Shown here piece by piece: positions 26,512 to 34,116 of a DNA stretch of 44,117 bases; positions within the stretch are counted from its first letter, which is position 1, and the number at the start of each line of letters is the position of its first letter. Under the pieces are notes generated by a model. It made no database searches. It was not told the DNA's origin and saw only the letters and a program-made list of their open reading frames with translations. The DNA comes from an uncultured Ruminococcus sp. Its GTDB lineage: Bacteria; Bacillota; Clostridia; Oscillospirales; Ruminococcaceae. The stretch spans positions 1-44,117 of the forward strand of contig URTF01000009.1 in assembly GCA_900550695.1 (NCBI GenBank), given 5' to 3'. The translations under genes and the position numbers were made by a program.

Positions 26512-26544
26512 GCCGCAGGGGAGAGCCTTGCGGCAAATCTTTTT
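26512..26544 (+). terminator. Terminator of the carboxypeptidase operon
   Basis: A 9-bp stem including one wobble (GCCGCAGGG at 26512-26520 with CCTTGCGGC at 26526-26534), then AAATCTTTTT. Confidence 0.75.
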
Positions 26545-26574
26545 GAAAAAGATGCGTTTTTTTGAGAAAAAGTA

Positions 26575-26603
26575 TTGACAAGAGATAAAATATATGCTAT
26601 AAT
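26575..26603 (+). promoter_or_regulatory. rplJL promoter
   Basis: Perfect TTGACA (26575-26580) and TATAAT (26598-26603) with a 17-base spacer. Confidence 0.88.
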
Positions 26604-26611
26604 ACAAAAGT

Positions 26612-26743
26612 TGTTTGACAACGGCTATCGTGTTCTAAAGACAGCAGGTGGTTTTTACCGTAAATCCTGCCGAGGAAAGATCGCTAAAGTATAATAATGC
26701 TTTTGCCCTTTTCAGTCTTTGACCGAAAAGGTTTTTTCTTTTT
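26612..26743 (+). ncRNA. Ribosomal protein L10 leader
   Basis: The 5' leader of the rplJL mRNA contains the L10-binding signature: GCAGGTGG at 26645-26652 and AAATCCTGCCGAGG at 26663-26676, which pair through GCAGG/CCTGC. A terminator-like hairpin follows (CCTTTTC at 26707-26713 with GAAAAGG at 26725-26731 and a long T run to 26743). L10(L12) binding to such leaders represses the operon; the terminator suggests attenuation. Confidence 0.8.
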
Positions 26744-26841
26744 ACAGATCCGGCAGCAATTGTTACCAACCGATCTATGTTTGATACCATTGCCGTTCAT
26801 CGGTCAAAGGTATTATGTATAATTACGGAGGTGAAAACATT

Positions 26842-27360
26842 ATGCCAAGCGCAAAGGTACTTGAATCCAAGAAAGCAAGAGTTGAGGAACTCACAGACCT
26901 TATCAAGGGTGCTGCAGCAGGCGTTATCGTTGACTACAAGGGTATTTCCGTTGCTGACGATACCAAGCTTCGTAAGGAACTCAGAGAAGCAGGCGTACAG
27001 TACTTCGTTGAGAAGAACTCTATGCTCCGTTTCGCTCTTAAGAATGCAGGTCACGAAGGCTTTGATGATGTTCTTGAAGGAACAACAGCTATCGCTCTTT
27101 CTACCGAAGACCAGACAGCTCCTGCCCGTATCCTCGGTAAGTATATCGAAGGCGCAGACGAAAAGTCCACTTTTTCTATGAAGGCAGGCTTCATCGGCAC
27201 TGAGATCTACGACAAGGCAGGCGTTACCGCTCTTTCCAAGATCCCTTCAAAGGAAGTTCTTCTTGCACAGCTTCTCGGTTCTCTCCAGAGCCCTCTCCAG
27301 AAGTTCGCTGCTACTGTTCAGGCTGTTGCAGACAAGAAGAAAGAGGAAGAAGTTGCTTAA
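26842..27360 (+). CDS. rplJ: 50S ribosomal protein L10
   Basis: A 172-residue protein, anchor of the L7/L12 stalk on the large subunit. 'KKARVEELTDLIKGAAAGVI' and 'YKGISVADDTKLRKELREAG' are the conserved N-terminal rRNA-binding region, and the C-terminal helix after 'LLGSLQSPLQKFAATVQAVA' binds L7/L12 dimers. ACGGAGG precedes the ATG at 26842; the in-frame ATG at 26815 lies before the site. Co-transcribed with rplL, with two small hairpins in the 89-base gap. Confidence 0.97.
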   Translation: MPSAKVLESKKARVEELTDLIKGAAAGVIVDYKGISVADDTKLRKELREAGVQYFVEKNSMLRFALKNAGHEGFDDVLEGTTAIALSTEDQTAPARILGKYIEGADEKSTFSMKAGFIGTEIYDKAGVTALSKIPSKEVLLAQLLGSLQSPLQKFAATVQAVADKKKEEEVA

Positions 27361-27449
27361 TTGCAAAATGCTCTGCGGCATGATATGACCGCAGAAACCG
27401 AATCAGTGCTTAAAGCACGGAAAATCAAATTATAAAGGAGATTATTATC

Positions 27450-27818
27450 ATGGCATCTGAGAAAATTACTAACATTTTAGATCTTATCGATTCCCTCACA
27501 ATCCTTGAACTCAACGAACTCGTTGAAGGTGTTCAGGAGAAGTACGGCGTATCCGCAGTTGTAGCTGCTGCTCCTGCTGCTGGCGGCGCTGCTGCTGCTG
27601 CAGAAAAGACAGAATTTGACGTTGTTCTTGCTTCCTTCGGTGAGAAGAAGATGGACGTTATCAAGGCTGTTAAGGATATCTGCGGTCTTTCCCTTAAGGA
27701 AGCTAAGGAACTCGTTGAAGCTGCTCCTAAGGCTCTTAAGGAAGGCGCTTCCAAGGCTGAAGCTGAAGACATCAAGACTAAGCTCGAAGCTGCAGGCGCA
27801 ACTGTTGAACTCAAGTAA
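27450..27818 (+). CDS. rplL: 50S ribosomal protein L7/L12
   Basis: A 122-residue stalk protein that recruits translation GTPases. The N-terminal dimerisation domain ('ILDLIDSLTILELNELVEGV'), the Ala-rich hinge (about 36-51) and the C-terminal factor-binding domain ('DVIKAVKDICGLSLKEAKEL') are all evident. AAAGGAG precedes the ATG. The usual downstream rpoB is not next: two terminators follow. Confidence 0.97.
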   Translation: MASEKITNILDLIDSLTILELNELVEGVQEKYGVSAVVAAAPAAGGAAAAAEKTEFDVVLASFGEKKMDVIKAVKDICGLSLKEAKELVEAAPKALKEGASKAEAEDIKTKLEAAGATVELK

Positions 27819-27841
27819 GTTTGACACTTTCGTAAATAATG

Positions 27842-27876
27842 ACCCCGTTCTCTTTGAGGACGGGGTTTTTATTTTT
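27842..27876 (+). terminator. Terminator after rplL
   Basis: An 11-position stem (ACCCCGTTCTC from 27842, complement ending at 27866) with one mismatch, then TTTTTATTTTT. Confidence 0.85.
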
Positions 27877-27888
27877 ATTGATATTACA

Positions 27889-27928
27889 AAAAGCCCTTGC
27901 AGATGTAAGATTTCTGCAAGGGTTTTTG
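27889..27928. terminator. Second, bidirectional terminator
   Basis: A perfect 9-bp stem (CCCTTGCAG at 27894-27902, complement at 27914-27922) with T5 on the plus side and A5 on the other, so it can also end the convergent toxin-antitoxin transcript. Confidence 0.75.
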
Positions 27929-28047
27929 TTGTGAAATTAGTGGAATCACTATTAATTCATTTCGCAGTTATTATATCAAGCAAATTTAGTTTTATCAAGT
28001 GCGGAAGATAAGAGACCATAAAAAACATATTCAGCCTTGTCTGCAGC

Positions 28048-28458
28048 TTATTCCCATTCACTGTCTGCTTTATCAAGCTTGTTTTTCAGCGTATTTTCAA
28101 GAACGATAAAAGCAGGAATAAAACTGTCACGAATAAGCAGTATCATTTCGTCAATTTCATCTTCGTCATATAAATGAACCGAAATATTTCGTTTTTTCAG
28201 CATAAGAAGCCAAACGGCAGAGTCATTGACAAAACCAAGCTTATACCCAAGCTGCAAAATCTCTCTCGGCGAACCTGTTTCGGCATCCTCCGCACCGTGA
28301 ATTTTCATCACTTCCTGCAAAGCTTTCCAAGCAAGCTCAAAAGTAAGATTGAACTGCCCGATAACGCCCGTCCGATATATTTCATTGTCATGCGCAAACT
28401 CAAAATCGGCATTTTTCAGCACATTGAGGCAATTTGAAAAATTATCGAGTTTTTTCAT
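28048..28458 (-). CDS. HEPN toxin of a HEPN/MNT pair (HI0074 family)
   Basis: A 136-residue all-alpha protein of the HI0074 nucleotidyltransferase substrate-binding type. The HEPN RNase motif R-x4-H-x-Y is present as R90...H95-L-Y97 in 'KKRNISVHLYDED'. In characterised pairs the toxin cuts RNA and is silenced when the partner nucleotidyltransferase AMPylates the Tyr of this motif. The gene overlaps the end of its partner by 17 bases. A role in stability or phage defence is inferred from the family. Confidence 0.88.
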   Translation of the reverse strand: MKKLDNFSNCLNVLKNADFEFAHDNEIYRTGVIGQFNLTFELAWKALQEVMKIHGAEDAETGSPREILQLGYKLGFVNDSAVWLLMLKKRNISVHLYDEDEIDEMILLIRDSFIPAFIVLENTLKNKLDKADSEWE

Positions 28459-28735
28459 ATATAATAACGCCGTCCCTTTTGATTTCTTTCTGCAATTCTT
28501 CGGATATTCCTTTATTGACGTCGATCACATCAAATGATAAAAGAGAATTGACCTTTTCCTTTATATCATAGTAAAAGGAGTCAAAATCACCGCCGTAAAC
28601 AGCAATGTCAATATCGCTTCTTTCGGAATTTGTCCCCCTTGCTCGTGAGCCGAAAAGCGTAACCTTATCAACGGAATTTTTTACGGCAAATTCCGAGATC
28701 TCCTTTTCAACTCTTTCGGGAAGGTCATACTTCAT
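28442..28735 (-). CDS. MNT-type nucleotidyltransferase antitoxin (HI0073 family)
   Basis: A 97-residue minimal nucleotidyltransferase. The catalytic motif is G-S-x10-D-x-D: 'FGSRARGTNSERSDIDIAV' with GS at 29-30 and Asp41/Asp43. In the family it AMPylates the HEPN toxin. The ATG follows GGGGTGAG and the gene has its own promoter just upstream. A GS-R-R/K-type start and a third acidic residue (Asp in 'FDVIDV') complete the active site. It is intact and in frame. Confidence 0.88.
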   Translation of the reverse strand: MKYDLPERVEKEISEFAVKNSVDKVTLFGSRARGTNSERSDIDIAVYGGDFDSFYYDIKEKVNSLLSFDVIDVNKGISEELQKEIKRDGVIIYEKTR

Positions 28736-28766
28736 ATTCGCTCACCCCGTTTCGGTTTGTTGAATA

Positions 28767-28795
28767 ATTATACCACATTTTTTCAGGAATATCAA
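28767..28795 (-). promoter_or_regulatory. Promoter of the HEPN/MNT operon
   Basis: Minus-strand TTGATA (28790-28795), a 17-base spacer and TATAAT (28767-28772). Confidence 0.8.
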
Positions 28796-28827
28796 TAGAC
28801 GATAACATTATTCAATGGCAAATAAAT

Positions 28828-28864
28828 TAAAAGATCCCCACAGAGAACAAAACTCTGCGGGGAT
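28828..28864 (-). terminator. Terminator after the XRE gene at 28867
   Basis: A 12-position stem with one mismatch (28834-28845 with 28853-28864), followed on the minus strand by CTTTTAATTT. It starts two bases after the stop codon. Confidence 0.78.
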
Positions 28865-28866
28865 TT

Positions 28867-29145
28867 TTATTGCTTGTTTTTATTTATGATGTCATCAGGA
28901 AAAAGCGAAGCCGTGAGCAGGTCGGACGGGGAAACATCGAGTGCAGCGGCAATATCATAAAGCGTTTCGAGCGAAAAGCTGTTTGCGGTATTCGGCGCTT
29001 CGATAACGCTCAGAAGCGAGCGGCTTATACCTGCTTTTTCCGCAAGAGCCTCCTGCGACATTCCGCGAAGCTTTCGCAGAGAAGCGATGGCAATGCCAAG
29101 CTGTATAAAACGGTCACGATTTTTGAAAGCGACCTCTTTTCGCAT
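28867..29145 (-). CDS. XRE-family regulator A
   Basis: A 92-residue single-domain helix-turn-helix protein. The Cro/CI-type HTH spans about residues 14-75: 'LRKLRGMSQEALAEKAGISR' is followed by 'SLLSVIEAP' as recognition helix. A 'LDVSPSDLLTASLFPDDII' end follows. I chose the ATG at 29145, after AAAGGAG; an upstream TTG precedes that site. It is about 75% identical by eye to the gene at 29615 and separated from it by a different XRE gene. Confidence 0.85.
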   Translation of the reverse strand: MRKEVAFKNRDRFIQLGIAIASLRKLRGMSQEALAEKAGISRSLLSVIEAPNTANSFSLETLYDIAAALDVSPSDLLTASLFPDDIINKNKQ

Positions 29146-29167
29146 AGAATTTATCGCTCCTTTTGTC

Positions 29168-29476
29168 TTATTTAGCAAGTCCTTTTATAATATTTGCAAT
29201 GCTGTCAAGATGTTCATTGTTAAGCTTTTTAAGGTCGTTTATGACAGATTGTATTTTCTCGGGTTCTTTGTTATCCGTGTCAAAAAAATCTTTTGGGGAT
29301 ATGTTCAAATATTCGCAGATATAAAAAAATCCCGACATAGAGGGCAAAGCCTTTCCGTTTTCGATATTGTTTATATAGCTTGCGTTCTGCCCGATAGAAA
29401 GGCTCATATCCCTTGCGGACACGCCTTTATCGTTTCGCAGCTGTGCAAGGCGGAGCGAAAACTCCTTTTCTGTCAT
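29168..29476 (-). CDS. XRE-family regulator B
   Basis: A 102-residue protein with an N-terminal Cro/CI HTH ('LRNDKGVSARDMSLSIGQNA', 'YINNIENGKALPSM') and a C-terminal helix ('IQSVINDLKKLNNEHLDSIA'). AGAGGTGATT lies before the ATG at 29476. It overlaps or abuts the start region of regulator A, so the two are probably co-transcribed. Two direct repeats lie upstream and may be its operator. Confidence 0.85.
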   Translation of the reverse strand: MTEKEFSLRLAQLRNDKGVSARDMSLSIGQNASYINNIENGKALPSMSGFFYICEYLNISPKDFFDTDNKEPEKIQSVINDLKKLNNEHLDSIANIIKGLAK

Positions 29477-29519
29477 ATAATCACCTCTGTAATACATTTT
29501 ATCCTATACACAGGTGATT

Positions 29520-29561
29520 TATATGTGATACATTCCTTGATTTATGTTTATATATGTGATA
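29520..29561 (-). promoter_or_regulatory. Direct-repeat operator upstream of regulator B
   Basis: TATATGTGATA occurs perfectly at 29520-29530 and 29551-29561, 31 bases apart, i.e. three helical turns on the same DNA face, 44 bases upstream of the start. This suits cooperative binding by an XRE repressor. The promoter itself is not clear. Confidence 0.55.
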
Positions 29562-29614
29562 TAATACGATACAAGGTGAGCAAATGTAGTTTTTGATATT
29601 ACACAAAGAAAAAC

Positions 29615-29887
29615 TTATTCTTTTTTAATAATATTATCCGGAAAAATCGAAGCCGTGAGCAGGTCGGACGGCGAAACATCGAGCGCATCGGCTATATTAT
29701 AAAAGACTTCCATAGAAAAGCAGTGAGCGATGTTCGGCGCTTCTATAACACTCAAAAGTGAACGGCTTATGCCAGCCTTTTCTGCAAGCTTTTCCTGCGA
29801 CAAACCGCGTATTTTTCTCAATGATGATATTGCAATGCCAAGCTGAATGAAGCGGTCGTGATTTTTAAAGGATACTTCTTTACTCAT
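29615..29887 (-). CDS. XRE-family regulator C (paralogue of A)
   Basis: A 90-residue single-domain HTH protein nearly matching regulator A over its full length ('FIQLGIAISSLRKIRGLSQE' versus 'FIQLGIAIASLRKLRGMSQE', and the shared 'KAGISRSLLSVIEAPN'). The ATG at 29887 is preceded by GAGGAC; an ATG at 29902 lies before that site. The spacing to regulator B and the operator suggests a separate transcript. The duplication around an unrelated XRE gene is unusual. Confidence 0.83.
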   Translation of the reverse strand: MSKEVSFKNHDRFIQLGIAISSLRKIRGLSQEKLAEKAGISRSLLSVIEAPNIAHCFSMEVFYNIADALDVSPSDLLTASIFPDNIIKKE

Positions 29888-29970
29888 ATTTTCCGTCCTC
29901 ATTTGATAATAAACTCTGAATATAATTATATCCGTGAGCAGAAGATTAATCAGTATTGAACAGACAGCTA

Positions 29971-30022
29971 TTGACTATATTAGTTAGCAAGTTTATAATA
30001 TTGTTAAGCAACTGTATAATAT
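29971..30022 (+). promoter_or_regulatory. Promoter with overlapping 20-bp direct repeats
   Basis: TTGACT (29971-29976), a 17-base spacer and TATAAT (29994-29999). An imperfect repeat GTTAGCAAGTTTATAATAT / GTTAAGCAACTGTATAATAT lies at 29983 and 30003. The transcript would run into the next promoter about 70 bases on. Confidence 0.55.
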
Positions 30023-30067
30023 AATAGCATTATATGACAAATATATGCGGTGGCAAGAAACAAGATA

Positions 30068-30096
30068 TTGATATACACACGAAAAAGGTTTATAAT
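30068..30096 (+). promoter_or_regulatory. Promoter of the secreted nuclease gene
   Basis: TTGATA (30068-30073), a 17-base spacer and TATAAT (30091-30096), 45 bases before the start. Confidence 0.8.
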
Positions 30097-30140
30097 ATAA
30101 ATATACGCTCATTTGGAGTAAAAATAGAGGAGGATATTCT

Positions 30141-31268
30141 ATGAGAAAACCCACCAACGTATTTTTAAGCCTTTTTATGGTGCTAAGTTTGGTGCTGAAT
30201 TTTTCGGTGCTGTCCGTTTCAGCCGAAGCGAAGAAGATAACGCTTTCAAACCTGCCGGCATATTCGGGCGAAGCTTATGTCGAACTGGACGGCAATGTCC
30301 CGAACTTTGACAAGTCCGATATGACGACAAAGGCGTTTGAAAAGTACAGCGAGCTTGACGAACTTGGACGCTGCGGCGTGGCTTATGCGAACGTCTGCAC
30401 GGAAACGATGCCGACCGAAAAGCGTGGAAACATCGGTATGATAAAGCCGTCGGGCTGGCATACGGTGAAGTATGACAACGTGGACGGAAAGTATCTTTAC
30501 AACCGCTGTCACCTCATCGGCTATCAGCTTACGGCGGAAAATGCGAACGAGAAAAATCTTATCACGGGGACAAGATATCTCAACATTGAGGGTATGCTTC
30601 CGTTTGAGAATATGGTCGCAGATTACGTTGAGGAAACCGACAATCACGTTCTGTACCGTGTGACGCCGATATTCAAGGGCAAAAATCTGCTTGCGAGCGG
30701 CGTTCAGATGGAGGCTTACTCCGTTGAGGACAAGGGAAAAGGCGTTTCGTTCAATGTTTATTGCTACAATGTTCAGCCTGATATCGATATCGACTATTCA
30801 AACGGCGAAAGCAAGCTTGCTGACGGCACTATCGCTTCGATAAAGCTCAATTACACGAAGTATGCCCTCAAAGTCGGAGAGTCAAAGACTTTCGTGGCAA
30901 CGACTTCGCCCGAATCGGCGGCTAAGTCGGTAAAATGGTATTCGAGCAACAGCAAGATCGCATCCGTAAACAGCAAGGGCAAGGTCACAGCCTTGAAAGC
31001 AGGCACGGTCACTATCACAGTCAAGACTTCAAACGGCTTAAAGGCGACCTGCAAGGTCACGGTCAAGGCAAAGTCGGGTTCGGCAGTGACGAACGGCGCT
31101 TCATCGGGAAAGACAACCTACATTCTTAACACAAACACGAAGAAGTTCCATTATCCGTCCTGCTCAAGCGTAAAGCAGATGAAAGACAAGAACAAAAAGG
31201 AAGTGACCTGCACCCGTGACGAGGTTATTGATATGGGATATGACCCGTGCAAGAGATGCAACCCATAG
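30141..31268 (+). CDS. Secreted DNA/RNA non-specific endonuclease with Ig-like domain
   Basis: A 375-residue exported protein. A signal peptide (about 1-30) leads to a non-specific nuclease domain (about 40-225) of the beta-beta-alpha-metal class; 'YNRCHLIGYQLTAENANEKN' carries the catalytic His (NRxHL) and 'NLITGTRYLNIEGM' the Mg-binding Asn. A Big_2 bacterial Ig-like domain follows (about 235-315, ending in 'VTALKAGTVTITVKTSNG'), then a cysteine-rich end ('FHYPSCSSVKQM' ... 'YDPCKRCNP') like the Ada-type metal-binding C-terminus found on other secreted nucleases. It probably degrades extracellular DNA or RNA. AGGAGG precedes the ATG. Confidence 0.9.
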   Translation: MRKPTNVFLSLFMVLSLVLNFSVLSVSAEAKKITLSNLPAYSGEAYVELDGNVPNFDKSDMTTKAFEKYSELDELGRCGVAYANVCTETMPTEKRGNIGMIKPSGWHTVKYDNVDGKYLYNRCHLIGYQLTAENANEKNLITGTRYLNIEGMLPFENMVADYVEETDNHVLYRVTPIFKGKNLLASGVQMEAYSVEDKGKGVSFNVYCYNVQPDIDIDYSNGESKLADGTIASIKLNYTKYALKVGESKTFVATTSPESAAKSVKWYSSNSKIASVNSKGKVTALKAGTVTITVKTSNGLKATCKVTVKAKSGSAVTNGASSGKTTYILNTNTKKFHYPSCSSVKQMKDKNKKEVTCTRDEVIDMGYDPCKRCNP

Positions 31269-31292
31269 TCTGTAAATAATTTTTAACAAAAC

Positions 31293-31310
31293 TTAAACGT
31301 TTAATATTAA
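31293..31310. promoter_or_regulatory. Overlapping palindromes between nuclease and glgP
   Basis: TTAAACGTTTAA (31293-31304) is a perfect 12-bp palindrome and TTAATATTAA (31301-31310) overlaps it. The first has a LacI-type AAACGTTT core. A role in glgP control is only suggested by position. Confidence 0.4.
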
Positions 31311-31380
31311 AGATATATATAAATTGGGCATATTTATATTTACGGTCAAAGAATATGGCTATATTTGTTTAAAATTACGA

Positions 31381-31409
31381 TTGTAAATTGTGAAAAAATA
31401 TTGTATAAT
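31381..31409 (+). promoter_or_regulatory. Putative glgP promoter
   Basis: TTGTAA (31381-31386), a 17-base spacer and TATAAT (31404-31409). It would give a leader of about 155 bases with a small hairpin near 31453-31478. Confidence 0.65.
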
Positions 31410-31569
31410 TAAACGGTAATATGTAGCATTGTATCTTGACGGAATTGATAAATGCTCATAAAAAGTTTATGATAAGAGCTGAAAGTCAGTTGAACTGTTA
31501 ACCATAGCTTGTGTCCATATTTTTGTGCAGTTCCGACAGACCTTTGGCGTAAGAAAGGATCAGTGTGTT

Positions 31570-33966
31570 ATGCAGCCGGTAATCAACAAGGCGGACCTTG
31601 AGGAAAAGATCCGCAATACCCTCCAGACCGAGTATAATGTTACCCCGATCGATGCATCGGACAATCAGATCTACAAGGCACTCTCGACAGTTGTTGTTGA
31701 GCTTCTCCGTGAAAAGCGCAGAAAGTTCCGCAATCAGGTTCATTCCGAGGGCAGAAAAGAAGTTTACTACCTCTCAATGGAATTCCTTATGGGACGTTCG
31801 CTCAAGACAAGCCTTTTCAATCTTCGCATCAACGATATCGCTGAAGAGATAATGAAGTCATGGGACGTTAATATCGACAGAATTTATGAATATGAGCCTG
31901 ACGCAGGACTCGGAAACGGCGGTCTTGGCCGTCTTGCTGCCTGCTACCTTGACGGTCTTGCAACCGACGGCTACCCTGCAATGGGTTATTCCATCTGCTA
32001 TGAGTACGGTATCTTCAAGCAGAAGATCGAAGACGGCTGGCAGACAGAGCTCCCCGACAACTGGCTCCCCGGCGGTGAAACATGGCTCGTTCCCAAGAAG
32101 GACAAGACCATTGAAGTTCACTTCGACGGTGAAGTGGTTGAACACTGGGACGACAAGTACCACCACATTTCCTACAACAACTACAGCACAGTTTATGCTG
32201 TTCCTTATGATATGTATGTTCCCGGCTACGACAGCGAGGGTGTTTCCGTTCTCCGTCTGTGGCAGGCAAAAGCTCCTTCCTTCGATATGCAGATGTTCAA
32301 TCAGGGCGACTACGCCAAGTCCCTCTCCCAGAACACTATTGCACAGGCTATCTCAAAGGTTCTTTACCCGAACGATAACCACCTTGAGGGCAAGTCGCTC
32401 CGTCTTCGTCAGCAGTACTTTATGTGCGCAGCTTCTATCGGAGATATAGTAAACCGCCACATGAGCATCTACGGCACACTCGACAACCTCCACGAAAAGG
32501 TTGCTATCCATATCAACGATACCCACCCGACACTTGCTATCCCCGAGCTTATGAGAATACTCCTCGATGACTGCGGATACAACTGGAACAAGGCTTGGCA
32601 CATCGTTACAAACACATTCGCTTACACGAACCACACAGTTCTTGCGGAAGCTCTTGAAAAGTGGGATATGAACCTCGTTAAGCAGGTAATCCCCCGTATC
32701 TTCGCTATCATTGTTGAGATCAACAACCGTTACTGTGCAGAACTCATGGAGAGGATCGGCGACAGCGCAAAGGTAACAAGAATGTCTATCATTCAGAACA
32801 ACCAGATCCACATGGCTCTTCTCTGCGTATGCGCTTCACACAGTGTAAACGGCGTTTCAAAGCTTCACTCCGATATCATCAAGCAGGACGTTTTCAGCAA
32901 CGAGTATGCTGATACACCGTACAAGTTCAAGAACGTTACAAACGGTATCGCTTACAGAAGATGGCTTCTTCAGGCTAACCCCGGACTTACCGAGCTTCTT
33001 TCCAGCACTATCGGCGATGGCTTCAAGAAGAATGCTGCTGAACTTTCCAACTTCAACAAGTTTGAAGATGATAAGAAGGTTCTTGACAAGCTCAGCAAGA
33101 TCAAGCTCGAAAACAAGAAGCGTTTTGCAAAGTATGTAAAGTCCAACTTCGGCGTTACACTTAATACTGACAGCATTTTCGACGTTCAGGTAAAGCGTCT
33201 GCACGAATATAAGCGTCAGCACCTCAATGCTCTCAACATCATTGCGGAGTATCAGTACCTCCTCGACAATCCGAACGCAGATTTCGTTCCTAAGACATAT
33301 ATCTTCGCTGCAAAGGCTGCACCGGGATACTATCTTGCAAAGCAGATCATCAAGATGATCTGGGCACTCGGCGAAGAGATCAGGAAGAACCCTGCTGTAA
33401 ATAAGAAGCTTCAGGTATTCTTCCTTGAAAACTACTGCGTAAGCCTTTCCGAACTCCTTATGCCTGCCGCAGAAGTATCAGAGCAGATCTCCCTCGCAGG
33501 TAAGGAAGCATCAGGTACGGGCAATATGAAGCTTATGCTCAACGGTGCGCTCACACTCGGTACTCTTGACGGCGCAAACATCGAGATCAAGGATCAGGTC
33601 GGCATCGACAATATCTTCATCTTCGGTATGAACGCTGACGAGGTTCTTGCAAAGCAGGCTCAGGGCTACCGTCCGGAAAGCTACTGCGAGAACAACGAAG
33701 TTATCGCAAGAGCTATCAACAAGATGTACACAGGCATCAACGGCTGCCAGTTTGACGAAGTTGCAAACTCACTCAAGTTCAAAGACCCATATATGGTTCT
33801 TGCAGACTTTGACGCTTACCAGTCCGCACAGCAGTACATTTCCGAATGTTACAAGGACAAGGACAAGTGGAACAAGATGTCCCTCCACAACATCGCAGGC
33901 GCAGGTATCTTCTCTGCCGACAGAGCAGTTGAAGATTACGCTCGTGATATTTGGAAGCTTAAGTAA
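31570..33966 (+). CDS. glgP: Glycogen/starch phosphorylase (GT35)
   Basis: A 798-residue PLP enzyme releasing glucose 1-phosphate from alpha-1,4-glucans. 'EPDAGLGNGGLGRLAACYLD' and 'INDTHPTLAIPELMRILLDD' are hallmark blocks, and the PLP lysine is Lys654 in 'SGTGNMKLMLNGALTLGTLD'. Length is typical of bacterial forms. The ATG at 31570 follows AAGAAAGGA; an upstream in-frame GTG has no such site. The gene is alone, not in a glgBCAD operon, with a long leader. Strong codon bias points to high expression. It likely mobilises internal glycogen. Confidence 0.96.
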   Translation: MQPVINKADLEEKIRNTLQTEYNVTPIDASDNQIYKALSTVVVELLREKRRKFRNQVHSEGRKEVYYLSMEFLMGRSLKTSLFNLRINDIAEEIMKSWDVNIDRIYEYEPDAGLGNGGLGRLAACYLDGLATDGYPAMGYSICYEYGIFKQKIEDGWQTELPDNWLPGGETWLVPKKDKTIEVHFDGEVVEHWDDKYHHISYNNYSTVYAVPYDMYVPGYDSEGVSVLRLWQAKAPSFDMQMFNQGDYAKSLSQNTIAQAISKVLYPNDNHLEGKSLRLRQQYFMCAASIGDIVNRHMSIYGTLDNLHEKVAIHINDTHPTLAIPELMRILLDDCGYNWNKAWHIVTNTFAYTNHTVLAEALEKWDMNLVKQVIPRIFAIIVEINNRYCAELMERIGDSAKVTRMSIIQNNQIHMALLCVCASHSVNGVSKLHSDIIKQDVFSNEYADTPYKFKNVTNGIAYRRWLLQANPGLTELLSSTIGDGFKKNAAELSNFNKFEDDKKVLDKLSKIKLENKKRFAKYVKSNFGVTLNTDSIFDVQVKRLHEYKRQHLNALNIIAEYQYLLDNPNADFVPKTYIFAAKAAPGYYLAKQIIKMIWALGEEIRKNPAVNKKLQVFFLENYCVSLSELLMPAAEVSEQISLAGKEASGTGNMKLMLNGALTLGTLDGANIEIKDQVGIDNIFIFGMNADEVLAKQAQGYRPESYCENNEVIARAINKMYTGINGCQFDEVANSLKFKDPYMVLADFDAYQSAQQYISECYKDKDKWNKMSLHNIAGAGIFSADRAVEDYARDIWKLK

Positions 33967-34000
33967 AATGCGTAATGCTTAATGCGTAATTCGTAATTAA
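33966..34000 (+). repeat. AATGCGTAAT-type repeat after glgP
   Basis: Three or four near-copies of the AATGCGTAATT unit starting at the glgP stop codon, same family as after fhs. Confidence 0.75.
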
Positions 34001-34036
34001 AAAGCACGGCTCATTTGTATGGGTCGTGCTTTTTGT
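34000..34036 (+). terminator. Terminator after glgP
   Basis: A 13-position stem with two wobbles (AAAAGCACGGCTC at 34000-34012 with GGGTCGTGCTTTT at 34021-34033), then a T run. Confidence 0.8.
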
Positions 34037-34073
34037 ATATAGCTAATGCCATTCTTAGCCGAGAGTTTGTATT

Positions 34074-34112
34074 AGTAAAAAACAGCCTTTCCAAATTTGG
34101 AAAGGCTGTTTT
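34074..34112 (-). terminator. Terminator of the exported-protein pair
   Basis: A perfect 34-base palindrome (34079-34112, 17-bp arms). On the minus strand it ends in T6 and starts four bases after the stop of the gene at 34117. Confidence 0.85.
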
Positions 34113-34116
34113 GAGT

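Noticed and set aside
31293..31304. TTAAACGTTTAA as a cre box before glgP
   Set aside because: Four outer consensus positions fail, so it is reported only as a palindrome.
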